This document shows positions 22,930 through 34,249 of a DNA stretch of 64,000 nt, piece by piece (position 1 is the stretch's first letter; each line of letters begins with the position of its first letter). A program made the position numbers and the translations under genes. The notes below the pieces were generated by a model, which was not told where the DNA came from, did not search any database, and saw only the letters and a program-made list of their open reading frames with translations. This stretch comes from Anodontia alba. Taxonomy: Eukaryota; Mollusca; Bivalvia; Lucinida; Lucinidae. The stretch lies in NCBI GenBank assembly GCA_964016985.1, contig OZ024825.1, positions 40,687,668-40,751,667 of the forward strand. The letters are read 5' to 3'.

Positions 22930-23267
22930 TACAGTAACACTTCAATGACTCAAACACCGATGGCTCGTTTACCATGGCTAGTTCAAACTTGTTTTTGAGT
23001 CCCTAGGAAATTCTTCAGATAGCACAAGAAAACAAATGTTTAAGGATATTTAAGGATTGTTTTCTTTTTTTATCATGAAAATATATACTGTTTGTACTCA
23101 GTATAATCGCCTGATCGAAGTAATTCTATACTCAACATCCCTCGATTCTCCTCATTTGCTTCCTGACCTGGCGCTATGATTAAGCCTCAGTGGCTCGAAC
23201 TTCCCATATTTAGAACAAAAAGTTTTTATGGAAAAAAAATGTTTGAACCATTGAAGTTTGACTGTAG
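22930..23267. repeat. M9 foldback repeat, diverged
   Basis: ACAGTAACACTTCAATGACTC to CCATTGAAGTTTGACTGTAG, with a degraded hairpin (GTACTCAGTATAATCGCCTG and AATTCTATACTC) at its centre. Confidence 0.68.
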
Positions 23268-23434
23268 ATGCAACAGGAGAAGTCTCCAAACAACTTAGTT
23301 CACTGCACAATCAAATACGATAACATTTATTTTCCGGAAACATCAACATTAATGCGGGCGTAAGTATGGTGGTTCTCGTACAGACGAGCTACGAAATCAA
23401 TACAATTTTAATTTTCAAAGGGGATGTTTTAAGT

Positions 23435-26400
23435 CCCTTTTTCTGCCCCGTAACAAAAGTCTTCATTGTTTTGCAGATACATTGTCTTATTTACTATTAC
23501 TAAAACGGTATTGAACTTGCAATGTAAGCACTAGATTTGGAGTAACATGATCATGAAAGCGTGTGGGATAATTCTGTATGGACCTGAAGTACCGTATTTT
23601 AAACACTGTTTCTCTTTCAAAATATATATCACAGCCAGTTATACCTTATTCTGTATGTTAGACAGCTGTCTTAGAAAATATCTTATCTCGCTTAGCTTCC
23701 TTTAAAGAAAAAATATTACATCTGCATCTCTTTTGCGAAAATCTTCATTTTTTGTTAACTTTCCATCTTGCAATTCAATAAAACCGAGCCTTTCTCCGGA
23801 ACTGAATGGTGAATTAGATTGAAACGTACCTGAATACAGCATTGCAACAGTGCAAAGAAATGACTGTTTGTTGACCTTGACCTTATTTTAAAGGTCAAAT
23901 GGGCTGTGGGAATGTCAAAAGGGCTAATGCCTATTAGGCTATTTTTATACTGATAAAGAAAAGTCTTCATTTTCGCTTAACATGTTGCCTATAATATCGT
24001 GTTAGCTAACCTGAACACAAAATGCTCATTGTGAGCTATTATGATCGGTCAGTGGCCGCTCTGCATCGTGCGTCGTCCGTCGTGCATCGTACGTGTCAAC
24101 AATTTGCTATAAATGACAACTATTCCTCAACTCCTCGACCAGTTTCAATAAAACATTACAGGAATGTTGCTATTTCCTTTGGGATCATTGAGCCCATCCT
24201 GGGTATTTTGAAAATCGAATACCGCTTAAGCCGGCGCTAGGGGGGCGGGGGGAGGGGGAGGGGGAGGGGGAGGGCGTATGCAGCCTCGCAAACTACAGTG
24301 TTGCATATGAAGAGACTCAATCAAACCACGTCTCCGATTTTCGTGATTTTGTGTGTTCTTTGTTTCCAAAGGCAATCCTTTTTTGACTTTTACTTTTACT
24401 CTACTGTAGCTGGTGTTGTGCCGCGTGGCGGCCGTAAAATGTCTCCCCGTACATCAACATAGTGCAGGTTATACTTTATTTCCTTTGGGATCATTGAGCC
24501 CATCTTCGTTATTTTGAAAATCAAATACCGCTTAAGCCGGCGCTGGGGGGCGTATGCAGCCTCGCAAACTACAGTATTGCATATGAAGAGACTCAGTCAA
24601 ATCGAGTCTCCGATTTTTGTGATTATGTGTGTTCTTTATTTCAAAAGGCAATCCTTTTTTGACTTTTTTTTCTACCAGAATAGCTAATACTTTTTCGCAC
24701 CAAAGAAAATAATAGTCGCCAGAGCTAAAAATAGAAAATTCTTTAAATCACAACTACTCCTATATCATTGAGCCAATTTCAATCAAACTTCACAGGCATA
24801 GTCTCTCTACCAAAATAGCTATAATGTTTTTTGCTCTAATATACAAAATGGCCATCAGAGCTAAAAATCAAGAAGAATCTTTTAATGACAAGTCCTCCTT
24901 AACCCTTTGGACAATTTCAATCAAACTTCACAAGATTGTTGCATAAGTGACTCTCTACCAAAATAGATAAAATGGTTTTGCTCCAATGAACAAGACGGCC
25001 GCAGAGCTAAAAACAAAAAATCTTTAAATGACAGCTTCTGTTACACCCGTAGGCCAATTTCAACCAAACAGCATAAGAATGTTTGTTTTGGCGATATCTT
25101 AGTACAGCTTAATAAGGGTCATGTGGAGTCAGACCATGAAACTCAGGTGTGTGATTAAGTATTATCTTGGTCCTCTCGTTTACTAGAAGCATCTTTGATT
25201 TACAAAGTCAGGCACAGAGTAACATATCATGAAAATGGGCCGGGTAATTCAGTTTTAACCAAAAGCATCATACTATAAAGTATGAACCTAAAGCCTATAA
25301 ATTCTTTTAGAATATCCACATCCAGTTATACCAACTTTAGTTGGACTAATGCCTCATATCTTGTTTCACATTTTTCCCTTTCAAGTAAAACATTAAGTTT
25401 GCAGCAATACTTCCATGGAAACCTCTGATTTGTGTTATTTCTGCATCTTGAGATTCACAAAAGCCTATTTCTGGAACCAATTCCCAAATTGTTTTAAAAC
25501 TTACATGAATATAACCTTGGGAGACTCCACATACCCGATTTATAAAAAGCTGCATCAAGATATCATCAAACAAACATTCTTACGATATTTGATTGAGATT
25601 GACCTAAGGTGCAGAAGGGGTCATTTGAAGATTGTTTTTTCGATTTTTATCTCTGATGGCCATCTTGTTCAATACAGCAGAACCATTTTAGCTATTTTGG
25701 TTGAGAATCGCCTAACAACATTGTTGTGAAGTTTGAAATAGTAACAATCTTGTGAAGTTTGATTGAAATCGGTCAAAAGGTTTAGGAGGAGTTGTAATTT
25801 AAAGCTTATTTTAGCTCTTGTGGCCAATTTGTTCATTGGAGCGAAACCGTTTTAGCTATTTTAGTAGGGACAGCTTAACAACATTCTTGTGAAGTTTAAT
25901 TAAATTGGACCAAAGATATGGAAGGACTTTCATTTAAAGTTTTTTTTCTATGTTTATCTCTGACAGCCATTTTGTTCATTGGAGCAAAACCGTTTCAACT
26001 ATTTTGGTAAAGAGGCTTTGAAGTTTGATTAATAAGATATGAGGAGTTGTCATTTAAAGAGTTTTCAGTTCTTAGCTCTGGCAGCCATTTTGTTATTGGA
26101 GCAAAACCATTTTAGCTATTATGGTAGCGAGTCCACTAGGGAACATTCCTATAAAGTTTGATTGAAATTGACTTAATGGTGTAGGAGGAGTTGTCATTTA
26201 AAGATTTTCTATTTTTAACTAACTGATGCAATTTAATTTTAGCGTTTTTGGTAGAGAGTCACCTAAGCAATATTCCTGTGAAGTATGATTGAAATTGATC
26301 CAGGGGTGGGTGTAACAAGAGTTGTCATTTCTGGCAAATTGTTAATGCCGCACGATGCACGACAGACAACGCACAACGAACATTGATCGAACGCAATAGC

Positions 26401-26960
26401 TCACCAATAGCATTTCATGCTCTGGTGAGGTAAAAAAATATTATAGGCAATATAATAGGAAAAAATAAAGATTTTTGCTAACTAGCGTAAAAATAGCCTA
26501 TTTAATATTGAAAATTAGGTCAAGGTCACCAAAACTAAGTCATCTCTTTGCACAGTCCCAATGTTGTATTCAGGTAAGTTTCAACATTCACCATTCAGTT
26601 CCGGAGAAAGGCTAGACTTTATTGAATTTCAAGATGCAAAAAACAATTGAAGATTTTCATAAAGAGATGCTGCAGATGTAATATTTTTCTTTAAAAAGAG
26701 GTAAGTTAGATAGGATATTGGCTAACGCACTTGTGTAACAAACAGAAGACAAGATAACTGGATGTGATATATTTTGGAAGAGAAACAGTGTTTAAAATAT
26801 GGTACCTCAGGTTCATGCTGAATTACCCCACCCACTTTCATGATCATGTTACTCCAAAACTAGGGCTTACGTTGCAAAATCAATACTGTTTTAATAAATG
26901 GAATACTATATGGTAATGTATCACCAACAAATGAAGACTTTTGTTACGGGGCAGATAAAG
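23435..26960. repeat. Large imperfect inverted repeat, about 3.5 kb
   Basis: The left arm (23435-24105: TTCTCCGGAACTGAATGGTGAA, CATCGTGCGTCGTCCGTCGTG) returns inverted at 26335-26960 (TTCACCATTCAGTTCCGGAG, CACGATGCACGACAGACAACG). Inside, units with TTCAATCAAACTTCACA and AAAATGGCC.TCAGAGCTAA run one way at 24.7-25.1 kb and the other way at 25.6-26.3 kb. A diverged second copy of the outer part seems to lie at the centre (25.2-25.5 kb). M10 repeats occupy 24.1-24.66 kb. Confidence 0.7.
24120..24665. repeat. M10 repeat, two tandem units
   Basis: Unit of about 280 bp: GGATCATTGAGCCCATC, TACCGCTTAAGCCGGCGCT, GCAGCCTCGCAAACTACAGT, AAAGGCAATCCTTTTTTGAC. A (GGGGGA)n patch lies at 24240-24275. Confidence 0.72.
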
Positions 26961-27239
26961 GACGTTAAAGACACCCCTCCCAAAATCAACCTTGCATTGA
27001 TTTACTTTTTTAGTGAATCGAATACTAAAGGTAATGTCTCAACAAAAAAAAAAAAAAAAAATGAAAAAAGGGCATTATAGACCCCGCATCTTTTTTCAGT
27101 CTATTATAAAACATATATGTGTCAACTATTTATGAATAATCGCACATTTCTGCTTCTGTCGGGTAACCTTAATAAAATATGCTTAAAATTTTGTCCTTAT
27201 CTTAGCTTATTATCCCCACGCTTTTTAAAAAGCGATGGG

Positions 27240-28620
27240 GATACTGTTAACACCTCCATCCGTCCGTCCGCACGACCGAACGACCGCCCGTCTGTCCGCC
27301 ACGCTTTCTCCTCCTAAACCACTGTTTGGAATTCAACCAAACTTGCTACATCAATTCCCCTCATGGTTAGGGTGTGCGGAAACAACATTATTTTTCAGTG
27401 TGTCCGTCTGTCTATGCGTGCGTCGTCCGTTCATCTGTCTGTCACGCTATCTCCTAAAAGAAGGCAACAGAAAAGACCAGGGGAGTGCCACAATCACAAA
27501 CCAAGCCCTTCCCAGACACCAAGAGGAAGAGGAAACAGACAAAACCAAACAAGCGCAAATCGAACAAACGTACGAAAAGCACTAAGATTAGCTCTCTCTT
27601 CCCCAAGCAAGGTAATCGCAATGTTAAAGGACTGAAAAACGTAAGAACAAAATAATACAAGGTAAGGAATTCAACCAAACTTGCTACATTACCTCCCCTC
27701 ATGGTAAGGGTGTGCTAGAGCATTTTTTCCGTGCGTTCGTCGTCCGTCCATGTGTTCGTCCTCCTAAACCACTGGGCGGAATTCAACCAAACTTGCTACA
27801 TCACTTCCCCTTCTGGTAAGAGTGTTTGAAAGCACCATTATTTTTCCGTGCGTCTGTCCTCGGTCCAACTATCCGTCACGTTATCTCCTCCCAAACCACC
27901 GGGCGGAATTCAACCAAACTTGCTACTTGACCTCTCCTCCCTCATGGTAAGGGTGTGGGAGAGCAACATTGTTTTTTCGTTCGTCCGTCTGGCGTCTGTC
28001 CATCTGTCCGTCACGCTAACTCTCCGAAACTACTGGGCGGAATTCAACCGAACTTGCTACATCAATTCCCCTCATGGTTGGGGTGTGAGAGAGCAACATT
28101 ATTTTTCTGTGTGTCCATCAGTCCGTCAATCTTCTGTCACGCTTTCTCCTAAACCACTGGGCGGAATTCAACCAAACTTGCTACATCACTTCTCCTCATG
28201 TTAAGGGTGTGTGAGAGCAAAATTTTTCCGTGCGTCCGTGCTCCGTCTATCTGTCCGTTTAGCTAACTCCTCCTAAACCACTGAGCGGAATTCAATCAAA
28301 CTTTCTACGTCACTCATGGTAAGGCTGTGCGAGAGCAACATTATTTTCCCGTGCGTCTGTCGTCAATCCACCTGTCCGTCACGCTATCCCCTCCTAAACC
28401 ACTGGGCGGAATTTAACCAAACTTGCTACAGCACTTCCCCTTATAATAAGGGTGTGCGACAGCAACATTATTTTTTCCGTGTGTTCTTCTGTCTGGCGTC
28501 TGTCCATCTGTCCGTCACACTATCTGCTCCTAAACCACTGGGCGGAATTTAGCCAAACTTGCTACATGATCTCCCCCCATGGTAAAGTGTGGGAGAGCAA
28601 GTCCATCCGTCCGTCATGCG
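27240..28620. repeat. Tandem array, unit about 110-135 bp, some nine units
   Basis: The unit contains CTCCTAAACCACTGGGCGGA, ATTCAACCAAACTTGCTACAT, CATGGTAAGGGTGTG and a CCGTCCGTCNGTC-rich stretch. It is interrupted once by an M6 fragment. ORFs crossing it change frame between units and are not genes. Confidence 0.85.
27457..27666 (-). repeat. M6 fragment inserted in the 27-kb tandem array
   Basis: AAAGACCAGGGGAGTGCCAC to ACAAGGTAAGG lies between CTATCTCCTAAA and GGAATTCAACCAAAC, two parts that are contiguous in other array units. Confidence 0.75.
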
Positions 28621-29532
28621 ATTAGCAACATTAGCAACGAGCATATGGATTAGCGATGGCGCACCATCGACTGCGCATTCTGGTTAATTTTACTAGAGCA
28701 TGTACTCACGTCAGTTACACATTTCTAATTGCATAACTTTTTAAACAAGGCTATCGGTATCAAACTTCTAAAACAATTTCTGAATTAATTTCTAAATATG
28801 TCATCGGCATAAAATGTGTTACAGTAAGGTCTATCGGAACCCGAGTTTATGGTGTCCTACTTACAAACTCAGGAGCGCTATTGGTAAGTCTGGTGTTTAC
28901 AACAACTAAAGCTAGTAAAGACGACGTTCAGAGGAAGGGCAAATAACCAAGACGGACGTTTCATACAGTACAAACCAACGATAAACAAAGCAGCCAGCTC
29001 CCTCTTCTCTAACGAGGCGACTACACTGCCAGAGGAGACCCATCAAACACAATAATTGGATGAAATAAGGAAAAATCGTAGAGAACATTCACAAGGGCCC
29101 ATAAATAACGAACAGTACCAGAAACACCACCATAGAACGGTCAGTAATAGTGGGGGTGGTAAATCGGTTTTTCTAGTACCAAATCTTCACCCTAGGTGAA
29201 TTCTGATAAGTCATATAAAAGAACAGGGTATCATTATATATTATGAAACATACTGCATGTTTAGTGATTAAGCCACTAAAGTTTTATAGATTTCACTTCA
29301 TGATCGGCCACAGACTCAACGACCTGTCATTGCTAAACTTTTCTATTTTTACATGGCTTGTTTCTGACCTATGGCTCTACTTGTGGGTTTCATTTAATCT
29401 AGCACAGTATTTCAAGTCAATTCCTCATTTTTGTTATATTACGGATTTACAGGTTTGTGGTAAAGGAAACTGAGATACTTTCAAGGAGTAAACCATTTGA
29501 TGAGCAACGCACGTAAATGGCCCTTATGTAAT
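28621..29532. other. No gene seen
   Basis: Non-coding between the 27-kb array and an M3 hairpin. A short M6-like phrase (CATAGAACGGTCAGTA) occurs near 29131. Confidence 0.5.
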
Positions 29533-29599
29533 TTGCGGACAACGCAGGCCCTGAACAGCCTTCACATTCGCACAAGCTGACCAGGCCCTTTGCTGCCTC
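29533..29599. repeat. M3 hairpin repeat, diverged
   Basis: GCGGACAACGCAGGCCCTG pairs with CAGGCCCTTTGCTGCC. Confidence 0.65.
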
Positions 29600-29784
29600 T
29601 TTTCAGAATAAATGGACACTGTAGTATATATCAACAAAGAGAGAATGTCAAAATTTGCACGGATGCGCACGACCATTGCTGTTAGCATACTAGTATGATA
29701 TAAGAGCCTTTTTCATACGTTGCGCAGCATTAAAACATTGTTTTGCCTCCATTTTGGAATGGGTCTTTTAAAAGGAAAGCAACT

Positions 29785-29982
29785 TGGGCCCAGTTGTTCA
29801 AACCATCGTTAGCTTAATGAGCTCGTTAGTGGTCAAAATGTTAACTGTTCTAGTAAGTACAATATCTTGTTTATAGGTATGTTTGCTGCAAAAAATATTA
29901 GCGTATATGCCATATTTAATGATGAAAGTTTAAACGATACGTTAACTAACTACATGTTTAGTTTTGAACAGCTGGACCCAGG
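29785..29982. repeat. M5 foldback repeat
   Basis: Ends TGGGCCCAGTTGTTCAAACC and AGTTTTGAACAGCTGGACCCA; contains TTAATGAGCTCGTTAGTGG and TTCTAGTAAGTACAATATC. Confidence 0.75.
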
Positions 29983-30426
29983 AAGTTACAAAAGTATTGT
30001 TCCTAGCAAAGCATGACGGAAATTCTACCGGATTCCTAGGTTATAAAACTTTTTTTATGCTTCACTCAGCCATTTTTCCTGCTAATAAATCTCAAATTAC
30101 TAGCAACTGCAAATTCTTTGTTGCTAAACGTAGCTGAGCATGAAAGCTTATCTGCTAATAAATATATATATATATATATTGCTGGCATTTTCATTATCAT
30201 TAGCAGAGAAAATTTCTTGCTCAACTGAGTTGAGCTTGCAAAAAGTTGTATACCTCGGGGCCAGATATATCCAGCTCCTTTAATGTATTTTACAGTCTTA
30301 GTTACACTGAGATACATCAAGGACGCCTAATGTCTTGATTATGTCGTTGCATAACGTTTGATAAATGCGTGCTGAATAAGAAAAGAATGTAGCTGGGGAA
30401 GAAAATTTCCTTACAGATTGCATGTG

Positions 30427-30590
30427 GCCCAGCGAAGACTCAGCTCAGTCTGCGCATCTGCGCATGCTGATCAGAGTAATTACTGTCCGCTTGAAGACGG
30501 TTTGGATCTTTGCCTACCCATAGAGACCTTAGCGAATACTTTGATGACTGCGTGGATGCGCAGGCTGATCCAAGTGTTCTCTGGGCGCAA
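30427..30590. repeat. M3 hairpin pair
   Basis: Two M3-like units in series: CAGTCTGCGCATCTGCGCATGCTGATCAG, and GGATGCGCAGGCTGATCCAAGT near 30555, with CTGGGCGCA at the right. Confidence 0.6.
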
Positions 30591-30957
30591 TACAATCTTG
30601 TATAAAATACTGTACCCCGGCTCATTTATAAACACAACTTTTTTTGACCAGTATTTCAATATAATAACAGTCTTCTTTAATCACCCTATGACCCTACTAG
30701 CATGGCATAGCATGGCTAAGTGAATGTCTATAGTAATGATGCCTTTAAGGGGGGAATATATACACTTTCCCTTTAGAATGGGAAGCAAACTGTTTCCTTT
30801 TAGAGAAGAACCTTTTCCAAAAGGCAAACAGGAAGTCAAAAAGTTATTTCACTTGCAAAGAAATGGCGGAAAATTAACCAAGTATATCAAGGTTCCATAA
30901 TCTAGTGTTCCAAAAATGAAACTTGTTTATAAACAGCTTGCTGATCTGTTTATCCAC

Positions 30958-31095
30958 TCACTCTACAGATGTGTTACAGTGACGAAGCATTTTCTCAATG
31001 ATTTGTCCAAATTCTTCTATGTTTGCGGCTTTCTCGACAGGTTTCTTTTTGTTCATTAGCTTTGGCCGACATATCAAGACAACCCTTACACGACC
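30958..31095 (-). CDS. Candidate last exon N of the receptor tail
   Basis: Starts after CTATCTTTCAG and reads GRVRVVLICRPKLMNKKKPVEK, then IEEFGQIIEKMLRHC, to a TGA at 30958-30960 (45 residues). Phase 0 entry matches the end of exon M (GATACATTT before GTAAGC). The composition is typical of coding sequence and unlike the surrounding repeats. It could be the 3' end of the receptor or of a separate small gene. Confidence 0.5.
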   Translation of the reverse strand, partial: GRVRVVLICRPKLMNKKKPVEKAANIEEFGQIIEKMLRHCNTSVE

Positions 31096-31164
31096 CTGAA
31101 AGATAGTCAAGAAAACAGTAATGAAATACATTATCCTTTACTACTCAGTAAACTAATTAAACAG

Positions 31165-31342
31165 ATGACAAATTGATGTTTTTCTTATTTTTCTCGGTAA
31201 AAAGACTTTGACAGTTCATGCACATTGTCTCCACTAGAGACAATGTGCATGAAATGTCAAAACCTGCTAACTGGAAAAAATAAAGAAATATATTTCAGTA
31301 TGTCGTCGGATGAAACTTTTACCCAGAATGCTAACCGTTAAG
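31165..31342. repeat. M7 foldback repeat
   Basis: Centre ATTGTCTCCACTAGAGACAAT flanked by TGACAGTTCATGCAC and GTGCATGAAATGTCAA; right end GTATGTCGTCGGATGAA. Confidence 0.72.
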
Positions 31343-31422
31343 CCCTCACGTTGAGGGTTATAAATTAACCCTTAAATCGCCAAGCAAATTTGCAGCGGAC
31401 GACATTCTTAATTTTTTTTTTT

Positions 31423-31617
31423 CATTTCGAAAACACGACTATTCAAATATATTGAAATTTTTGCAAGCAAAAAGGGAAAATTTTCAGATAAAAAAAATCT
31501 GATATGTTCTAAATTCCTGCTCAAACATTAATTGAGGGAACTCGTTAGAACCGCCTCAGTGAGGCAGTTCAAACAAGAACCCACAATCTATGTTTTTTAG
31601 CAAAATAAGAAAAATAA
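31423..31617 (-). mobile_element. M1 foldback element, copy 14 (truncated)
   Basis: Begins CATTTCGAAAACACGAC. Carries a mutated hairpin (GGCAGTTCAAACAAGAACCC) and stops near AAAATAAGAAAAATAAG. The CCCCTGTAAACCCC end is missing. Confidence 0.75.
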
Positions 31618-31884
31618 GGCAGAAGATAAGATCAATAGAAAAATAATAAAAGCTTTAATTCTTGTTTGTAACTTATCAGCTTGACCAAGTAGATGACCCA
31701 TTTGGGATTATTTCGTCGGTAGTTTGGGGGTGGGGGAGAGGGGTGGGGAGTTAGAAGCTAAGCAAAGACAGCTATTGATTCAAAAGGAAACTATTGAGAT
31801 ATAATTCAAACACGAAAGACCACAAAGAGCAAAACTGATAACAAAATGTCCTAAGTGATATTCACCAATAATTAAAATGCTTAC

Positions 31885-32111
31885 AAATGTATCTTTCTTC
31901 AGTCGCAAGTCGTTTATGCTGAATTCATTCTGCAACATGCAACATTCATGAAGGTTTTGTAGGCATTTCAGCATATCAACAGCCATAGTAACACACTGCT
32001 GCACAGTGATCTCTTTCTTCTCCAAGACTAGCTTCAGAGGGTAACTGTTGCCCTTCTCTGACGTCATGAAACGTCCATTCTGCCATAAAGCAATGGAACG
32101 ATGGATGTCAT
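31885..32111 (-). CDS. Candidate receptor tail exon M
   Basis: Seventy-five codons open from a good acceptor (GTTAATTTGCAG) to donor GTAAGC. It includes HRSIALWQNGRFM, LKLVLEKKEITVQQCVTMA and DMLKCLQNLHECCMLQNEFS. The LQNLHE helix followed by a short loop is loosely reminiscent of the helix before a kinase catalytic loop, but no HRD, DFG or other catalytic residues are seen, so a pseudokinase-like tail is only a guess. In phase with exon L (second frame) and exon N. Confidence 0.5.
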
Positions 32112-32229
32112 CTGCAAATTAACAAGGTCAATTATCTGCCTGCTCTGAACGTCTTAAAATTATGTGTTTCATCGAAAGTTACATAACGACACCGCTCCGT
32201 TAAGCTGGCAACTCGCTGTTGCTATTATT

Positions 32230-32376
32230 TTATGTAGGGATCAAACATGGTTTTTCATGCATTAACATTCGCCAGGTCCCGTGGGAGGTGTTGAGGACCG
32301 AGGCCGGAAGCCGCGGTTTTTAACACCTCCCAAGGGACCTGGCGAATGTTAACACATTTGAAAAACATGTTTGATC
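32230..32376. repeat. Long palindrome (about 55-bp arms) with possible 9-bp target duplication
   Basis: GATCAAACATG..AACATTCGCCAGGTCCC pairs with GGGACCTGGCGAATGTTAAC..CATGTTTGATC around a GC-rich 30-base loop. GCTATTATT stands on both sides (32221 and 32377). GC-rich against its surroundings. Confidence 0.75.
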
Positions 32377-32756
32377 GCTATTATTGCATAAAAACTGAAA
32401 ACAATTGCTACATTTCGAGTTATTTCTTGCACTATTTTGTTTCGCCTTTCACCGATGTCTCGCGAACGTAATTTCCACTTACTATGCTCGTTCTAGGGTC
32501 GGGCAATACACATCTCGTAACGGCAGCAAATTTGTGGCCCCGATACGATCATATTGAAAGTTGCGTAGCCATGCATTAACACCGCGTGAATTGCCTTGTT
32601 AATACGCGGCTTTTCGCCGGTTAATGCACGGCTGTTAATAACGTGCGACACTGCTTTTTATGCAATAATACCGTATATTAACGAATTCGGACATCTAAAT
32701 ACATAATACTATTTCGTAAATTTAACAAGCTCCTTATCACTCTGTATTGATGAGTG

Positions 32757-32820
32757 ACAAACAATGTAGACCTGGATGAGATGATGCGTTCTGCGGCAAT
32801 TGACTAGGTGTACACTGTTT
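32757..32820. repeat. M2 hairpin repeat, diverged
   Basis: ACAATGTAGACCTGGATGAG, degraded apex, then GACTAGGTGTACACTGTTT. In a receptor tail intron. Confidence 0.6.
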
Positions 32821-33234
32821 TTCCGGCGTATCTATCCTAATACTTAGGGTAAATAAACAAATAGTTGTAATTCGCTTTATGTTTTATGCATCCTGTATAT
32901 TTATACATGAAATAATGCATTGAAAACAACGCAGTGAAAAAGAGATACATAGTAAAAAAGGAAATCTTAAGCAGAGAAGAAAACAATACAAGAGAGGAAC
33001 ACTGGAATTCATTTAAAGAGAGGAGGGGTTTATAGATGAATGCTTTGAAGGAAGAGGTGAAAGAAAATAACCAGTCTGTTTTTACTATAATGACTTAGTA
33101 AACTTGCTTAATGGTCATCGCAGTAAAATATTTCCTTGAAACCTTGGAATGAAAACACTCGAACCTTTGAATACTTATAGAATATTTGGCATGTTATATA
33201 AGAGCCGGATATTGAAAAAAGGAACGTTTGGGGC

Positions 33235-33299
33235 ATGTGCGAACAGTGAAGGACCAGATCAGTGTGTAACCGCGCAGTCTGATCAGGGTCTTCGCTGTC
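33235..33299. repeat. M3 hairpin repeat
   Basis: GTGAAGGACCAGATCAG folds onto CTGATCAGGGTCTTCGCTG. Confidence 0.65.
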
Positions 33300-33386
33300 A
33301 GGCTAATAATAAATTGGGTACACTAGAAAGTATCGCCGAACAGGAAATGCCAAATTGGCGTCGCTGCCTGGTTTGGAAGTGGTTCA

Positions 33387-33637
33387 CATATCGAGGGTTG
33401 ATTGCAAGACTGTAGCAAGTCAGATGGATGTTTTCCCAATACTTAATTTCCTCACCATAAAGGCGTTATGAAGATTACAACATATCTTTCTGTAAACGAT
33501 GGAAATTTAGGTGCCATTGCTCGTATGAGCAATGGCACCTAAATTTGCATTGTTTACAAAGGGGTCAAAGTTGCCCCTAAAAAGGGTTTCAAAAATATGT
33601 TTGAGTTACTAGAGTCTTGTGCTCAACCCTCGATATG
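33387..33637. repeat. Foldback repeat with 34-bp-arm central palindrome
   Basis: Outer ends CATATCGAGGGTTG and CAACCCTCGATATG. Centre 33491-33558, TGTAAACGATGGAAATTTAG through GCCATTGCTCGTATGAGCAATGGC, to its complement with few mismatches. Confidence 0.78.
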
Positions 33638-34118
33638 CCCCGAAGACAGATTCGCTCATAATGTGGCTCCCTTAATAAAATATTCGAACAACCACTGAAG
33701 TGCTGCTGTATCTGGATAATAAATTGTCATACCTTTGGTGTAGACCACAGCGCGTGACTGCTCTTCTATGTTTGGAGAAAACGTCTGTAAAGAGTTATGG
33801 TGTTACACTAGAATGTTATTCAGTCGATACCAACAGAAAGGAGTCAAATATCACGTACGAAATCAGATGTTACATTTTTGTGCATTCTGATAGGACTACT
33901 TCGTTGTTCGACTACAGTTGCGTCGGCTTATGTAAGTTCTGATTAATGAAATATACTCCATGTGCAATACGGCTTGGCATATAAATCAGCGACTAGGTTG
34001 TTATATCGGTTTGCCTGACGCATCTCAAACAAAGTTAGCACTTTAAAATTTAAGTTCATAACATAAAAGTCTAAGAAAACAATCAAAGTTTCGTACCATG
34101 AATAATTCCCAACAATAC

Positions 34119-34249
34119 AGGCCTTTAGCAGGGCTTTGCAAACTGAAACGTTATAAGCCTCGCTATTCCGTAGCCCCATAGGACCCGGGACTACTGGTGC
34201 ATCACCACCTGTTGATGTAAACTGCTGTATGAGTGCCGTGTTTCGTAGG
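34119..34249 (-). CDS. Receptor exon L: tail exon, readable in two frames
   Basis: Acceptor TGAATTTTAG. Joined to exon K in phase it reads [19 protein letters not shown] and stops at 34191-34193. In another frame the exon is open for 43 codons ([10 protein letters not shown] to SVCKALLKA). There, a weak donor GTATTG at 34118 joins through a Tyr codon to 31885-32111. The second frame needs a preceding exon ending with two codon bases, which I did not find. This may be a true terminal exon, an alternative exon, or an assembly base error. Confidence 0.5.

Noticed and set aside
24022..24240. Plus-strand 72-codon ORF
   Set aside because: Made of inverted-repeat arm and M10 repeat sequence.
27235..28552. 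Overlapping plus-strand ORFs with LGGIQPNLLHQF-type repeats
   Set aside because: They translate the 120-bp tandem array, shift frame between units and occur in several frames.
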